A DNA stretch of 64,000 nucleotides from Arcticibacter sp045629565 (lineage in GTDB: Bacteria > Bacteroidota > Bacteroidia > Sphingobacteriales > Sphingobacteriaceae): contig NZ_JAZQRL010000125.1 in the NCBI RefSeq assembly GCF_045629565.1, positions 62,001 through 126,000 on the forward strand, read 5' to 3'. The notes below the pieces were generated by a model. It saw only the letters and a program-made list of their open reading frames with translations. It was not told where the DNA came from and did not search any database. The translations under genes and the position numbers were made by a program. How positions within the stretch are numbered: position 1 is the stretch's first letter; every line of letters starts with the position of its first letter. Shown one piece after another: positions 43,705 through 51,255 of this stretch.

Positions 43705-44650
43705 TCCACGTTCTTTCAAGTTCTATCGCTTTAGGGAACAAGATATTATTTTCAAGATGAATGTGCTGATGAAGGTCGCTTTCAAACTCCTGGAACATCT
43801 TGTACAATATGCGGTATGAGGTACATGCGTCATGAGGTATGCTGAAGCCATTCGTTACTGTCCGGATCTCTGACATATCTTCTCCTGCATGCTCATGCTC
43901 AGCTTCCATCATCTGGATCGGATGGGATACCTCACCAAATGGTGCCTGAGGCAGGGCGGCGCCTTCTCTTTTCGCTGTTACGAGCTGCTTAATGTAGGGA
44001 AAAAGAACTTTTTCTTCCTTAAGTAAGTGTGCGCTCAGATCGGCAGCCACGCCTGCGAATGCATGGGCGGCAGCTACGACTTCGGGGTGCGACTCCCCGT
44101 GAACGCGTGCCACCTTCGCGGAAATCTCGGACAGGAACGGAAGGGTCTCTTTGACGTATTTATGATGAGTGGAAACAATAAAGTCGGATAAAAAGTCAAG
44201 TTCCCAGCTTTGATAGTTCTGAGAAGGATTTCCCTGATCGCCGTCCGTCGCTGCCAGCTGTTGCTTCACTTCTGCAATATCGATCCCTTTCTTGTTACAC
44301 ACTTCGCTTACTGTTTTCTTTCCGCCGCAACAAAAGTCTATGCCAAACTTTTTAAAAACCTGAGCCTTGCGGTAATCTTTAGCTACAATCTCTCCGATCG
44401 TAACTTCCTGCTCTTCGGGAGCCGTCCGCTCGATCTTGACTTGCCAGTTATCGGGACCACTTGCCAGATACTCCCATTTGAAGATATTTCCGCGTTCGGC
44501 AATTAGTTGATAGTAAAGAGGCTTCGGGTCGTGATCAATGGAAATGATAAATCCCTCTCCCGCTTCTAGCGAATCGAACTGTTCGAAAATGATAGGATGT
44601 CTGAAACGAGGTTCGATTTCTGTAACATTAAGTGTGGTGATCGTTTTCAT
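43697..44650 (-). CDS. ric: Iron-sulfur cluster repair di-iron protein with N-terminal DUF2249 domain
   Basis: A 317-residue repair protein of the RIC/YtfE/ScdA family, which restores iron-sulfur clusters damaged by nitric oxide or peroxide. Order: a DUF2249 domain (about 5-75, with PLYYQLIAERGN), the ScdA N-terminal domain (FGIDFCCGGKKTVSEVC, about 100-120) with its Cys pair, then a hemerythrin-like four-helix domain whose metal ligands appear in THHKY, HLLKEE, EAEHEHAGE and HQHIHLENN. The DUF2249 fusion is a Bacteroidota variant. It has its own promoter and a TGAC-N4-GTCA palindrome upstream. Confidence 0.92.
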   Translation of the reverse strand: MKTITTLNVTEIEPRFRHPIIFEQFDSLEAGEGFIISIDHDPKPLYYQLIAERGNIFKWEYLASGPDNWQVKIERTAPEEQEVTIGEIVAKDYRKAQVFKKFGIDFCCGGKKTVSEVCNKKGIDIAEVKQQLAATDGDQGNPSQNYQSWELDFLSDFIVSTHHKYVKETLPFLSEISAKVARVHGESHPEVVAAAHAFAGVAADLSAHLLKEEKVLFPYIKQLVTAKREGAALPQAPFGEVSHPIQMMEAEHEHAGEDMSEIRTVTNGFSIPHDACTSYRILYKMFQEFESDLHQHIHLENNILFPKAIELERTWND

Positions 44651-44673
44651 TTTGCTTATAGTTTAATAGAAGA

Positions 44674-44681
44674 CAAATATA
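44674..44681 (-). promoter_or_regulatory. -7 element (TATATTTG) for ric
   Basis: Exact TAnnTTTG on the minus strand, 23 bases before the ric ATG. The palindrome at 44704-44717 is centred 33 bases upstream of this box, that is near -41 of the expected start, the position used by class II Crp/Fnr activators. Confidence 0.6.
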
Positions 44682-44703
44682 TCTTTTATTCATCTGGGAT
44701 TAA

Positions 44704-44717
44704 ATGACCTTGGTCAT
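44704..44717. promoter_or_regulatory. Crp/Fnr-type (DNR/HcpR-like) operator upstream of ric
   Basis: The perfect 14-bp palindrome ATGACCTTGGTCAT contains TGAC-N4-GTCA, the core recognised by nitric-oxide-responsive Crp/Fnr regulators such as DNR and HcpR. It lies in the gap between the DUF59 gene and ric. Confidence 0.5.
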
Positions 44718-44746
44718 AATCTACTATTGGCGCCACCCGGTTACTT

Positions 44747-45079
44747 CTACCTTCCCAACTGTTTAAGCCCTTCCGGAGTGATGTTCTCATACGTCCATTG
44801 CGGTTCCCAAACCAACTGCACATCGACCTGTGCGCCCGGGAAATCTGCTTCTATACGGTTCTGCACGGATTTCAAAATCGCCTTGCCCATGGGGCAGTGT
44901 GATGATGACAACGTCATCTGTACGCTGATTATGCCGCTTTCCGGCCGGGCATCTATATGATAGATGAGGCCCATATCGACGACATTTATCTGCAACTCGG
45001 GGTCAAGTACCGTTCTGAGTGATTCGGTAATTTGAAGCGCTCTAAATGCGGATTTGTTGGTGATGCTAAATTCTTTCAT
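44747..45079 (-). CDS. DUF59 (MIP18/SufT-like) iron-sulfur assembly protein
   Basis: A 110-residue protein of the DUF59/MIP18 family, which includes SufT and PaaD and supports assembly of iron-sulfur proteins. The family motif ITESLRTVLDPELQINVVDMGLIY lies near residues 17-40, and a conserved-site Cys is in SSSHCPMGKAI. Its start overlaps the stop of the membrane protein gene by 4 bases (ATGA), so it is the last gene of the three-gene unit. In this context it probably helps rebuild clusters lost to nitric oxide. Confidence 0.85.
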   Translation of the reverse strand: MKEFSITNKSAFRALQITESLRTVLDPELQINVVDMGLIYHIDARPESGIISVQMTLSSSHCPMGKAILKSVQNRIEADFPGAQVDVQLVWEPQWTYENITPEGLKQLGR

Positions 45080-46359
45080 AGTTTGGCAGTCGGTTTATGA
45101 GTGATCAAAAGGATTACATTTCCGAGATATGAAAATGCGGCGATGACTATACTGACGGCACCGGCGGTCATCAGGAGATTATTCGAAAGCAGAAACCCCG
45201 CGAAGAAAGAAATACAAAAGATCAGGTAGGCAAAGTACTGAAGCTTCAGCAGCCAGGCATTGTAGAGGTCTGCCGGCATGGGGATTCTGGCTTTACCGCT
45301 GAGGTGTTCGTATTTCTTTACCCAGATAATGAACGGTAAGGTCTTGAAAGTTTGGCCCATAATAAGAGCAGTGATCCAGCCCATGAAGATCAGCATTCCA
45401 TAGAGCGTGGATAATTTGACTGACCAGGCGCTTTGCTTAACGGCAAGATGGATAATGACCGGAAGCATCAAAACGGAAACTGAAAGAAACACGATTGACA
45501 GGACGGTCTTCAGGATAGGTATGTCGAGCTTTTTTTTGAGCCTGGACCGGAAACACTTCATCACATAAAGGAAATAGAAGGCCAGGCCACACAGCATCAT
45601 TAAAACGATCAAATGCGTATTCAAATGGAGTCCATGGGTATATCCGTCGGCCATAAAAAGAAGAAGCGAGATATTTATCAGGCCAAAGCACCAGGAGAGC
45701 AGGTTGGAAGGCTGATTTCTCGATACGAGGAACATCGGTATCAGCTTGGCACTTACACCGATGATCAGCATCAGGAACCAGCCCGCTATGCCCATATGCG
45801 CATGCAGACGAAGAAAGTGAAGGTGGTCTTCAGGCAAGAATGCATATTGAAAGTTGAATACCATTAAAGTGCCCAGAATCGCGGTAGCAGCAAGCCAAAT
45901 GCAGGATGTTAAAATAAAATCTTTAGGTGCAGAAGCGATCGCACTCCTGGCTGCTGTTTTAAAAATGATTACACAGAAAAGAAGGATGGACAGGGTAAGC
46001 AGAACTCCCCCGGCCTGCATGTGAATGCCCGGATCGAATACCCAGAAAGAATAAACGAGACAAAAAAGACCTGGCAAGAATAAAGCGAATACGATCCAGG
46101 GCAACTTGTTGCTGTACAAATCGCATTCGAGCAGCACCGGAAGTAGCTGATAACATGCCCCGAAGATGACCATCGTACCCCAGCCCAGAGCGGCAAGGTG
46201 CGTTATCGCAAGGGTACCGGGCGCGAAATAATGGGCGGGAAAATTTCCGCTCAAGACGAATAGAAGCACCGCAAGCATGGCCAGGCATATTCCTGAAATG
46301 AGGTAATGCGCGATTATTAAACGGTACGTGCCCGGGGTGTTTTTAGGCAGCGGATTCAC
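45076..46359 (-). CDS. Heme-copper-oxidase-subunit-I-like (NnrS-like) membrane protein
   Basis: A 427-residue protein with about twelve transmembrane helices. Histidines sit at positions typical of heme-bearing helices (ITHLAALGWGTM, HLHFLRLHAHMGIAGWF, NTHLIVL), which recalls the subunit I fold of NO reductase/cbb3 oxidase or NnrS. It lacks a complete copper-site set that I can identify, so it is probably not a true oxidase. NnrS-type proteins protect against nitrosative stress. It begins with GTG (46359), whose GTGA overlaps the stop of the DUF2249 gene, and it overlaps the DUF59 start by 4 bases. The name is a best guess. Confidence 0.6.
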   Translation of the reverse strand: MNPLPKNTPGTYRLIIAHYLISGICLAMLAVLLFVLSGNFPAHYFAPGTLAITHLAALGWGTMVIFGACYQLLPVLLECDLYSNKLPWIVFALFLPGLFCLVYSFWVFDPGIHMQAGGVLLTLSILLFCVIIFKTAARSAIASAPKDFILTSCIWLAATAILGTLMVFNFQYAFLPEDHLHFLRLHAHMGIAGWFLMLIIGVSAKLIPMFLVSRNQPSNLLSWCFGLINISLLLFMADGYTHGLHLNTHLIVLMMLCGLAFYFLYVMKCFRSRLKKKLDIPILKTVLSIVFLSVSVLMLPVIIHLAVKQSAWSVKLSTLYGMLIFMGWITALIMGQTFKTLPFIIWVKKYEHLSGKARIPMPADLYNAWLLKLQYFAYLIFCISFFAGFLLSNNLLMTAGAVSIVIAAFSYLGNVILLITHKPTAKL

Positions 46360-47162
46360 GGCTTGTAAATAATGAGGTTCATCCTTCCATCTTCCGTAGA
46401 TTGTGTACTGTGTTCATATCCTCTCTCCTGAAGATGGGGAAGCAGGTATACGGGCAGCTTCTTATGGTAAACAAATAAGGCTTCGTGATCCTGCATCTGC
46501 TGGAGGTTCTCCAGGATCAGGATCATGGGCTGGGGCATCTCGAGATCGCGGACATCTATCGTGCGCAAGTGGCCTGCATATTGTGATGACAGGCTTTCAA
46601 AATCTGCTTTGACTGGCCTTTCCCGGGTATTAGCCGACATCTTTTGAGGTGGGGCGGCATGGAGATCCTTCCTGAAATAGGTATGAACACTTCCACCCTC
46701 TTGCTCCACTTGGCAGACGTAGCCTTTAGCATGGAACATGTGTATGAGTGGAACAGGTTCAAATGGCGCGGTTAATTTAAGCGTTTGACCCTCGTGGAGG
46801 CTTTCAAGGCTTTGTAGGACAAGTTTGACAGGGTCCTGTTTTTGGGCTAATATCGGCCGTACGTCGAGTTCTAAGTGAAACGACCTGGAGAGCGGCGGGC
46901 CTTGCGGCAGGGGCTGATCCGCTTTTTCAGCCTGATCCTGCACAGCAAAACCTAACTGCTCCATAGCGTTCAGAAAGGCGGATATTTCACAACCAGCCAT
47001 TTTGCAGGCGGATTCAATATTCACCATTTTGGCGAGGGTGTGCCGAAGAAGCGGATTTTTAAGCCTGGAGAAGTTGGGATTTAGCTCTATCAACTGCTCG
47101 ATTACGGCATCGTTTTTTGCTTGTAAAAGTTCAGTGATGAGCGTTTTTCGGGTAATTACCAT
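46356..47162 (-). CDS. DUF1858 protein with two DUF2249 domains
   Basis: A 268-residue cytoplasmic protein. The first 75 residues match DUF1858 (TELLQAKNDAVIEQLIELNPNFSRLKNPLLRHTLAKM shortened here to its start), a domain often next to hybrid-cluster or iron-sulfur proteins. Two DUF2249 copies follow (about 95-165 with ELDVRPILAQKQDPVKLVLQSL, and 195-268 with TIDVRDLEMPQPMILILENL). The repeat suggests a gene-internal duplication. It is first in a three-gene unit joined by 4-base overlaps and preceded by a DNR-like palindrome. DUF2249 has a TusA-like fold, but the usual sulfur-transfer Cys is not seen, so function is unknown. Confidence 0.8.
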   Translation of the reverse strand: MVITRKTLITELLQAKNDAVIEQLIELNPNFSRLKNPLLRHTLAKMVNIESACKMAGCEISAFLNAMEQLGFAVQDQAEKADQPLPQGPPLSRSFHLELDVRPILAQKQDPVKLVLQSLESLHEGQTLKLTAPFEPVPLIHMFHAKGYVCQVEQEGGSVHTYFRKDLHAAPPQKMSANTRERPVKADFESLSSQYAGHLRTIDVRDLEMPQPMILILENLQQMQDHEALFVYHKKLPVYLLPHLQERGYEHSTQSTEDGRMNLIIYKP

Positions 47163-47228
47163 ATCTGTTGGTTATGTATCCCAAAATTAGCAAATAAAAG
47201 ATACTTTTATCTTTTATACAGACCCGGT

Positions 47229-47242
47229 GTGACGAGGATCAT
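47229..47242. promoter_or_regulatory. Second DNR/HcpR-like site, upstream of the DUF1858-DUF2249 unit
   Basis: On the minus strand the site reads ATGATCCTCGTCAC, matching the ric palindrome at ATGA-x-C-x-T-x-GTCA; TGAT-N4-GTCA replaces one half-site base. It lies 67 bases before the start codon. Candidate -7 boxes (TTTATTTG or TATCTTTT) lie 36-41 bases downstream of its centre. Confidence 0.4.
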
Positions 47243-47269
47243 ATTTAGGCTAAAATTGCCGGAAATATA

Positions 47270-47295
47270 AAAGGCTGCCCCGAGGGACAGCCTTT
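47270..47295 (-). terminator. Terminator of the histone H1-like gene
   Basis: An 8-bp outer stem AAAGGCTG / CAGCCTTT with inner CCC/GGG pairing and T-rich sequence after it on the minus strand. Confidence 0.7.
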
Positions 47296-47315
47296 AAAGT
47301 ATGAATAGAATTAAA

Positions 47316-47495
47316 CTATGCTTCTTTATTCTTGATTTCAGTTACTTCGTTGCGAATCTCCTGAGCCAAGGTTTTGATTTCTTGCAATGCCTTGCGAACA
47401 CGGGTTCCTGCAGCACCACTACCTTTGGTGTAAAATTTGTCAGCGTCAACTTCCATGGAAGCAACAAGCTCTTTCAATTTGGTGAATTTTTCCAT
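47316..47495 (-). CDS. Histone H1-like (Hc1-type) small DNA-binding protein
   Basis: A 59-residue protein from the ATG at 47495 (MEKFTKLKELV). It matches the short histone H1/Hc1-like proteins ubiquitous in Bacteroidota: a helical stretch, then the conserved KFYTKGSGAAGTRVRKALQEIK segment and a charged tail. Such proteins are thought to bind nucleic acid and help compact the nucleoid; direct evidence in this phylum is thin. The upstream 12 codons of the open frame lack similarity and are not included. Monocistronic. Confidence 0.85.
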   Translation of the reverse strand: MEKFTKLKELVASMEVDADKFYTKGSGAAGTRVRKALQEIKTLAQEIRNEVTEIKNKEA

Positions 47496-47565
47496 AATAA
47501 TATTCTTTTGCAGCAAATATATATTTTTCAAGGAAAAAACAACTGGAAATCCATTTTTATTGAAC

Positions 47566-49263
47566 TTATTTTATGCCCCTGAATGCCTTCAGACCGCTTT
47601 TTAAGTAGCCGACATAGCTTTCTATGTTATAATCTGCCCCAATAGGATTTACGAGAACCTGCTCATCGGGGCTAAGCAATACATAAAAGGGTTGCGAATT
47701 GGCGTTGAAACGGCTCGTTTGGAAGTCGCTCCATTTGTTACCAATCGTTTTGATCTTCTTCCCTCTTGAGGACATAAACTGCTCGCTTTCAGGCAAGGCT
47801 GTCTTATCATCAACATATAGCTGGATGAGCACGTATTGATTACCGATGGTTTCAAGTACCCGCTTATCGGGCCAGACGGAGCTCTCCATCTTACGGCAGT
47901 TGACGCACGCATGGCCGGTGAAATCAATCAGTACCGGCTTATTGACCTTCTTTGCGTAAGCAAGGCCTTCCTGATAATCGAAGAATGCGGTAAGACCCAG
48001 AGGAGCCTCGAACAGATCGGTATATTTTTCGGGCTGCCCGCTTTCCGATGGAGCGCCCGCATGATGCTGGGCTCTGAGAGAAGAGGTATACAGATCGAAG
48101 TCTTGCGTATGTTGCGGTGGCAGAAATGCTGAAATAGAGCTCAGCGGTGCACCCCAGAGTCCGGGCACCATGTAGACGGTGAAAGACAACACAATGATCG
48201 CCAAAAACAGCCGTGGCACCGAAAGGAACTTGAGAGGAGAATCGTGGGAGAAGGTAAGCTTTCCGAGGAGATACAGACCCATCAGACCAAATATCACTAT
48301 CCACAGGCTCAGGAATACTTCCCTGTCCAGCCATCCCCAATGATAAGCCAGGTCAACATTCGAAAGAAACTTGAGTGCGAGTGCGAGCTCCAGGAAGCCA
48401 AGAACGACCTTGACACTGTTAAGCCAGCCGCCTGATTTAGGCAGCGATTGCATGAGCGAAGGGAACATCGCGAACAGAGCGAAAGGGATAGCAAGTGCTA
48501 AAGAGAAGCCGAACATTCCTACTGCGGGCCCCAACAGCGCTCCCATGGTGGCTGCTTCTACCAGCAGGTAACCGATGATGGGACCGGTGCATGAGAAGGA
48601 TACCAGGGCGAGCGTAGCGGCCATAAAGAATATTCCAACAAAACCCTTATTGTCTGATTTGGCATCCGCTTTATTCACCCATGATGAAGGGAGGGTCAGT
48701 TCAAAAGCGCCTAAAAATGAGGCTGCAAAGGCAACCAGCATCAAGAAGAACACAAAGTTAAACACTCCGTTGGTCGATAAGCTATTGAGCGCATCTGCGC
48801 CAAAGATTACGGTCACGATAAGTCCAAGTATCACGTATATGACGATGATAGAGAGTCCGTAGACCAGTGCTTTACTTACAGCTCCCGACTTACTGGACGC
48901 ACTTTTGGTGAAGTAACTCACCGTTAGCGGCAGCATGGGGAAGATGCAGGGCATAATTAAGGCTGCAATTCCGCCCAGAAATCCGGCGATAAAGATGGCC
49001 CATAGCGAACGGTTATGATCCTGGCGGGTAACGGATGCACCGTCGACTACCGGCGCCGCGTTTGCTAAGCCCCTGTCGGCAGAGTCGGAAACTTGCTCAG
49101 TTGCTGGCACACCTGGGCTATCCACCGCAGTGGCTGGCTCTATATCGGTAAATTCGATATCGCTAAAGTCGATAGCTTCAGCGCTGTCCTGTGCCTGGAC
49201 ACGGGTGGCGAAAAGGGCTAAAAGAAATAAAAAAAGAACACTTAATTTTTTTAATCTCATCAT
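47566..49263 (-). CDS. dsbD: Thiol:disulfide interchange protein DsbD, membrane plus thioredoxin domains
   Basis: A 565-residue protein that carries reducing power from cytoplasmic thioredoxin to the periplasm. After a signal peptide (cut near VQAQ, residue 25) and an acidic linker come eight helices with the redox pair Cys106 (MPCIFP) and Cys225 (SFSCTGP), then a C-terminal thioredoxin-like domain with CVNC at 453-456. The N-terminal alpha domain found in E. coli DsbD is missing and is encoded by the next gene upstream. All Cys pairs needed for relay are present. Confidence 0.9.
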   Translation of the reverse strand: MMRLKKLSVLFLFLLALFATRVQAQDSAEAIDFSDIEFTDIEPATAVDSPGVPATEQVSDSADRGLANAAPVVDGASVTRQDHNRSLWAIFIAGFLGGIAALIMPCIFPMLPLTVSYFTKSASSKSGAVSKALVYGLSIIVIYVILGLIVTVIFGADALNSLSTNGVFNFVFFLMLVAFAASFLGAFELTLPSSWVNKADAKSDNKGFVGIFFMAATLALVSFSCTGPIIGYLLVEAATMGALLGPAVGMFGFSLALAIPFALFAMFPSLMQSLPKSGGWLNSVKVVLGFLELALALKFLSNVDLAYHWGWLDREVFLSLWIVIFGLMGLYLLGKLTFSHDSPLKFLSVPRLFLAIIVLSFTVYMVPGLWGAPLSSISAFLPPQHTQDFDLYTSSLRAQHHAGAPSESGQPEKYTDLFEAPLGLTAFFDYQEGLAYAKKVNKPVLIDFTGHACVNCRKMESSVWPDKRVLETIGNQYVLIQLYVDDKTALPESEQFMSSRGKKIKTIGNKWSDFQTSRFNANSQPFYVLLSPDEQVLVNPIGADYNIESYVGYLKSGLKAFRGIK

Positions 49264-49276
49264 GGGAAGGGGAAAA

Positions 49277-49723
49277 CTATTTTACCGGAATACTGAAACT
49301 GACTTCATCTGGCGGAAGGCATTTTTCATCATTGCAGGCCATAAACTCCAGCGTCCCCTTTACAACAGGCTGTCCGGCTTTAATCTTTATCCTCTGCTGG
49401 AACACTACTGAGTTATCAAAGTAAGTAACGTTCATCTTGAAAGCCTTCTCATATTTTGTTACAGGCTTTGGCTCGATAGTTTTACCGACGAGCGAATATG
49501 TTTTTGAAGGCGAAAAGGAGAAGGAGGTAGCAACGGGACCACCGTCTGCAACATTTTGCGAGTAAATATGCCAGCCTTTGTCGAGCGTAGCTTTGATTAA
49601 TACAACCGCTTCGGTACTGCTGATACGTTTTGACGCGTAAGACCATTTTACTGGTTCTAATACCTGTGCCTGGGTAACTCCTGCGATAAGTACGGTGAGG
49701 AAAACGAGAATATATTTTTTCAT
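49277..49723 (-). CDS. Stand-alone DsbD N-terminal (alpha) domain protein
   Basis: A 148-residue exported protein, signal peptide ending VTQAQ (residue 20), with an immunoglobulin-like fold and the redox Cys pair C130 and C135 in MACNDEKCLPP, as in the DsbD alpha domain (DsbC-type disulfide corrector). It would take electrons from the beta domain and pass them to periplasmic substrates. It lies 13 bases upstream of dsbD on the same strand, so the two-part system is cotranscribed. Confidence 0.9.
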   Translation of the reverse strand: MKKYILVFLTVLIAGVTQAQVLEPVKWSYASKRISSTEAVVLIKATLDKGWHIYSQNVADGGPVATSFSFSPSKTYSLVGKTIEPKPVTKYEKAFKMNVTYFDNSVVFQQRIKIKAGQPVVKGTLEFMACNDEKCLPPDEVSFSIPVK

Positions 49724-49764
49724 AGTTTCTATTCGGATTTTTGACAGGTCAAATATCCTGCTTT

Positions 49765-49772
49765 TAACTTTG
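49765..49772 (+). promoter_or_regulatory. -7 element (TAACTTTG) with a possible -33 TTTG
   Basis: An exact TAnnTTTG match, with TTTG at 49740-49743 spaced 21 bases upstream. It faces the small gene pair at 49950-50642, leaving a leader of about 170 bases. Confidence 0.45.
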
Positions 49773-49949
49773 CTATTAAAGTAATAAAGAAATAATGGCG
49801 CTTTTATTACGCTTGCCTAACAAAATGGACAGTTGTTGATGACGAAACTAGTTATTTTCTATATTCGTGCATGTAACATCGTTATGAATAAACCCTTGTC
49901 AGGGTGATAGCGAGTATTTATTCAACCTACTATAGACATTTGAGCGTAT

Positions 49950-50336
49950 ATGGATATCCGTCAGTTAAGAGAAGGTAATATAATCGTTGTTTATCCCAGA
50001 GCGAATCAGCAAGGCATTTTGGCTATCAGAGAAGTGCAGCGGGAGAGTATGATTTGCGATATGCTGAGCCCGCGGAAGGGCTATCAGTTCAGAATCAGGT
50101 TCAGTGAGATTAATCCGGTCAGACTGTCGGATGAATGGTTGGTTAAAGCCTCCTTCCGGCTGGACCCGAAAGAAAGCGGCAAATGGCTTTGTCCTCATGA
50201 TCAGCTCGCGTTTCGTTTTTCGGGTCATGCGGGAGTATTTGGACAAGCTGAAGATCACCAGGTAGAATATCTGCACCAGCTGCAGAACACCTATCTTGAA
50301 TTAACAGGAAAAAAGCTGCATATAACTTTAAACTAA
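49950..50336 (+). CDS. Small hypothetical protein of a phage/mobile-type family
   Basis: A 128-residue protein beginning DIRQLREGNIIVV and ending VEYLHQLQNTYLELTGKKL. The C-terminal VxYLHQLQNxYxxLTG pattern is frequent in short proteins of Bacteroidota prophages and conjugative elements, and the N-terminal LRxGN motif occurs with it. The function is unknown; no other phage gene is nearby. It is followed after 6 bases by a SelT-like gene, so both may be one transcript. Confidence 0.6.
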   Translation: MDIRQLREGNIIVVYPRANQQGILAIREVQRESMICDMLSPRKGYQFRIRFSEINPVRLSDEWLVKASFRLDPKESGKWLCPHDQLAFRFSGHAGVFGQAEDHQVEYLHQLQNTYLELTGKKLHITLN

Positions 50337-50342
50337 CATCTT

Positions 50343-50642
50343 ATGAAAGAAGATACCCTTACGGAAACAAAGCAAACGGCGACTATTGAATACTGTCCGA
50401 AGTGTGGTTGGTTGTTAAGGTCGGCTTATATGGCGCAAGAGTTGCTGACCACTTTCTCGACCGATCTGGGGGGAGTCTTACTAAAGCCCTCTGCAACGAG
50501 CGGGACCTTTTCCATAAGCCTTGGAGAGGAAGTTATTTTCAACCGAAAGGATGAAGGACGTTTTCCGGAAATTAAAGAGCTTAAGCAACTGGTTCGCGAC
50601 CGGGTAAACCCGGGTAAAAGCCTCGGACACTCTGACCGTTAG
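50343..50642 (+). CDS. SelT/SelW/SelH-family redox protein
   Basis: A 99-residue thioredoxin-like protein with the redox motif EYCPKCGW (Cys18 and Cys21) near the N-terminus. The C-terminal FNRKDEGRFPEIKELKQLVRDRV matches the Rdx fold of selenoprotein W/T/H relatives. Here the second Cys replaces the selenocysteine, so no UGA recoding is needed. Probably a glutathione- or thiol-linked oxidoreductase; substrate unknown. Confidence 0.85.
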   Translation: MKEDTLTETKQTATIEYCPKCGWLLRSAYMAQELLTTFSTDLGGVLLKPSATSGTFSISLGEEVIFNRKDEGRFPEIKELKQLVRDRVNPGKSLGHSDR

Positions 50643-50720
50643 GTTCGGACAATATAAATTTCTTTAAACAAAATCCCTTGGAAAGTCTTGTTGTTTATAT
50701 CATAATAAAAACAAGCACCT

Positions 50721-51254
50721 ATGACACAACTTACAGGAAACACCGTTAAAGAACAGCTTGACGAGATTGAATATATCCAAAAAGCCCGAGAGCTGTCGTC
50801 CAGGATTGCAGATATCAAAATTGCAATGCTGTCAACTACAGAACCAGACGGCAGCATCGACAGCCGTCCTATGTACACCTTTAAAATCGAGGACGATGGC
50901 CTGATCTGGATGTTTGCAAGAAAAAGCTCACGAAAGACTACAGAGATCGGGCTGAACCCGAAAGTTATACTCAATTACAGTGACCCGGCCAACGACCTTT
51001 ATGTTACGGTGAAGGGGACGGCCAGCGTCACCCAGGATCCTCTAAAGATTGATGAATTGTGGAATGACCGTTATAAAACGTGGTTCCCTTATGGCAAGAA
51101 AGATCCTGAACTATGTCTTTTACGCATACAACCGGAAAAGGCCGAGTACTGGGATACACCCGACCTTCTCCTGGCGCAGATCGTATCGCTGGTGAAAAAC
51201 ACCATTACGGGAAAGGCAAACGAAGAAGGCGAACATAAGGAAGTTGACTTTTAG
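50721..51254 (+). CDS. Pyridoxamine 5'-phosphate oxidase-like general stress protein
   Basis: A 177-residue FMN-binding split-barrel protein (YdaG/general stress protein 26 type). Typical strands: IKIAMLSTTEPDGSIDSRPMYT, GLIWMFARKSSRKTTEI and NPKVILNYSDP, with the conserved YKTWFPYGKKDPELCLLRIQPEKAEYWD C-terminal block. It likely binds flavin or heme; the enzymatic activity is unknown. Separated from the minus-strand mutS2 by one base. Confidence 0.85.
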   Translation: MTQLTGNTVKEQLDEIEYIQKARELSSRIADIKIAMLSTTEPDGSIDSRPMYTFKIEDDGLIWMFARKSSRKTTEIGLNPKVILNYSDPANDLYVTVKGTASVTQDPLKIDELWNDRYKTWFPYGKKDPELCLLRIQPEKAEYWDTPDLLLAQIVSLVKNTITGKANEEGEHKEVDF

Positions 51255-51255
51255 G

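Noticed and set aside
49864..49920. AATAAA...TTTATT inverted sequence before the small gene pair
   Set aside because: The pairing is short and interrupted; no convincing stem.
50343..50642. Selenocysteine-containing SelT homolog
   Set aside because: The redox motif is CPKC, both cysteines encoded by normal codons, with no in-frame UGA.
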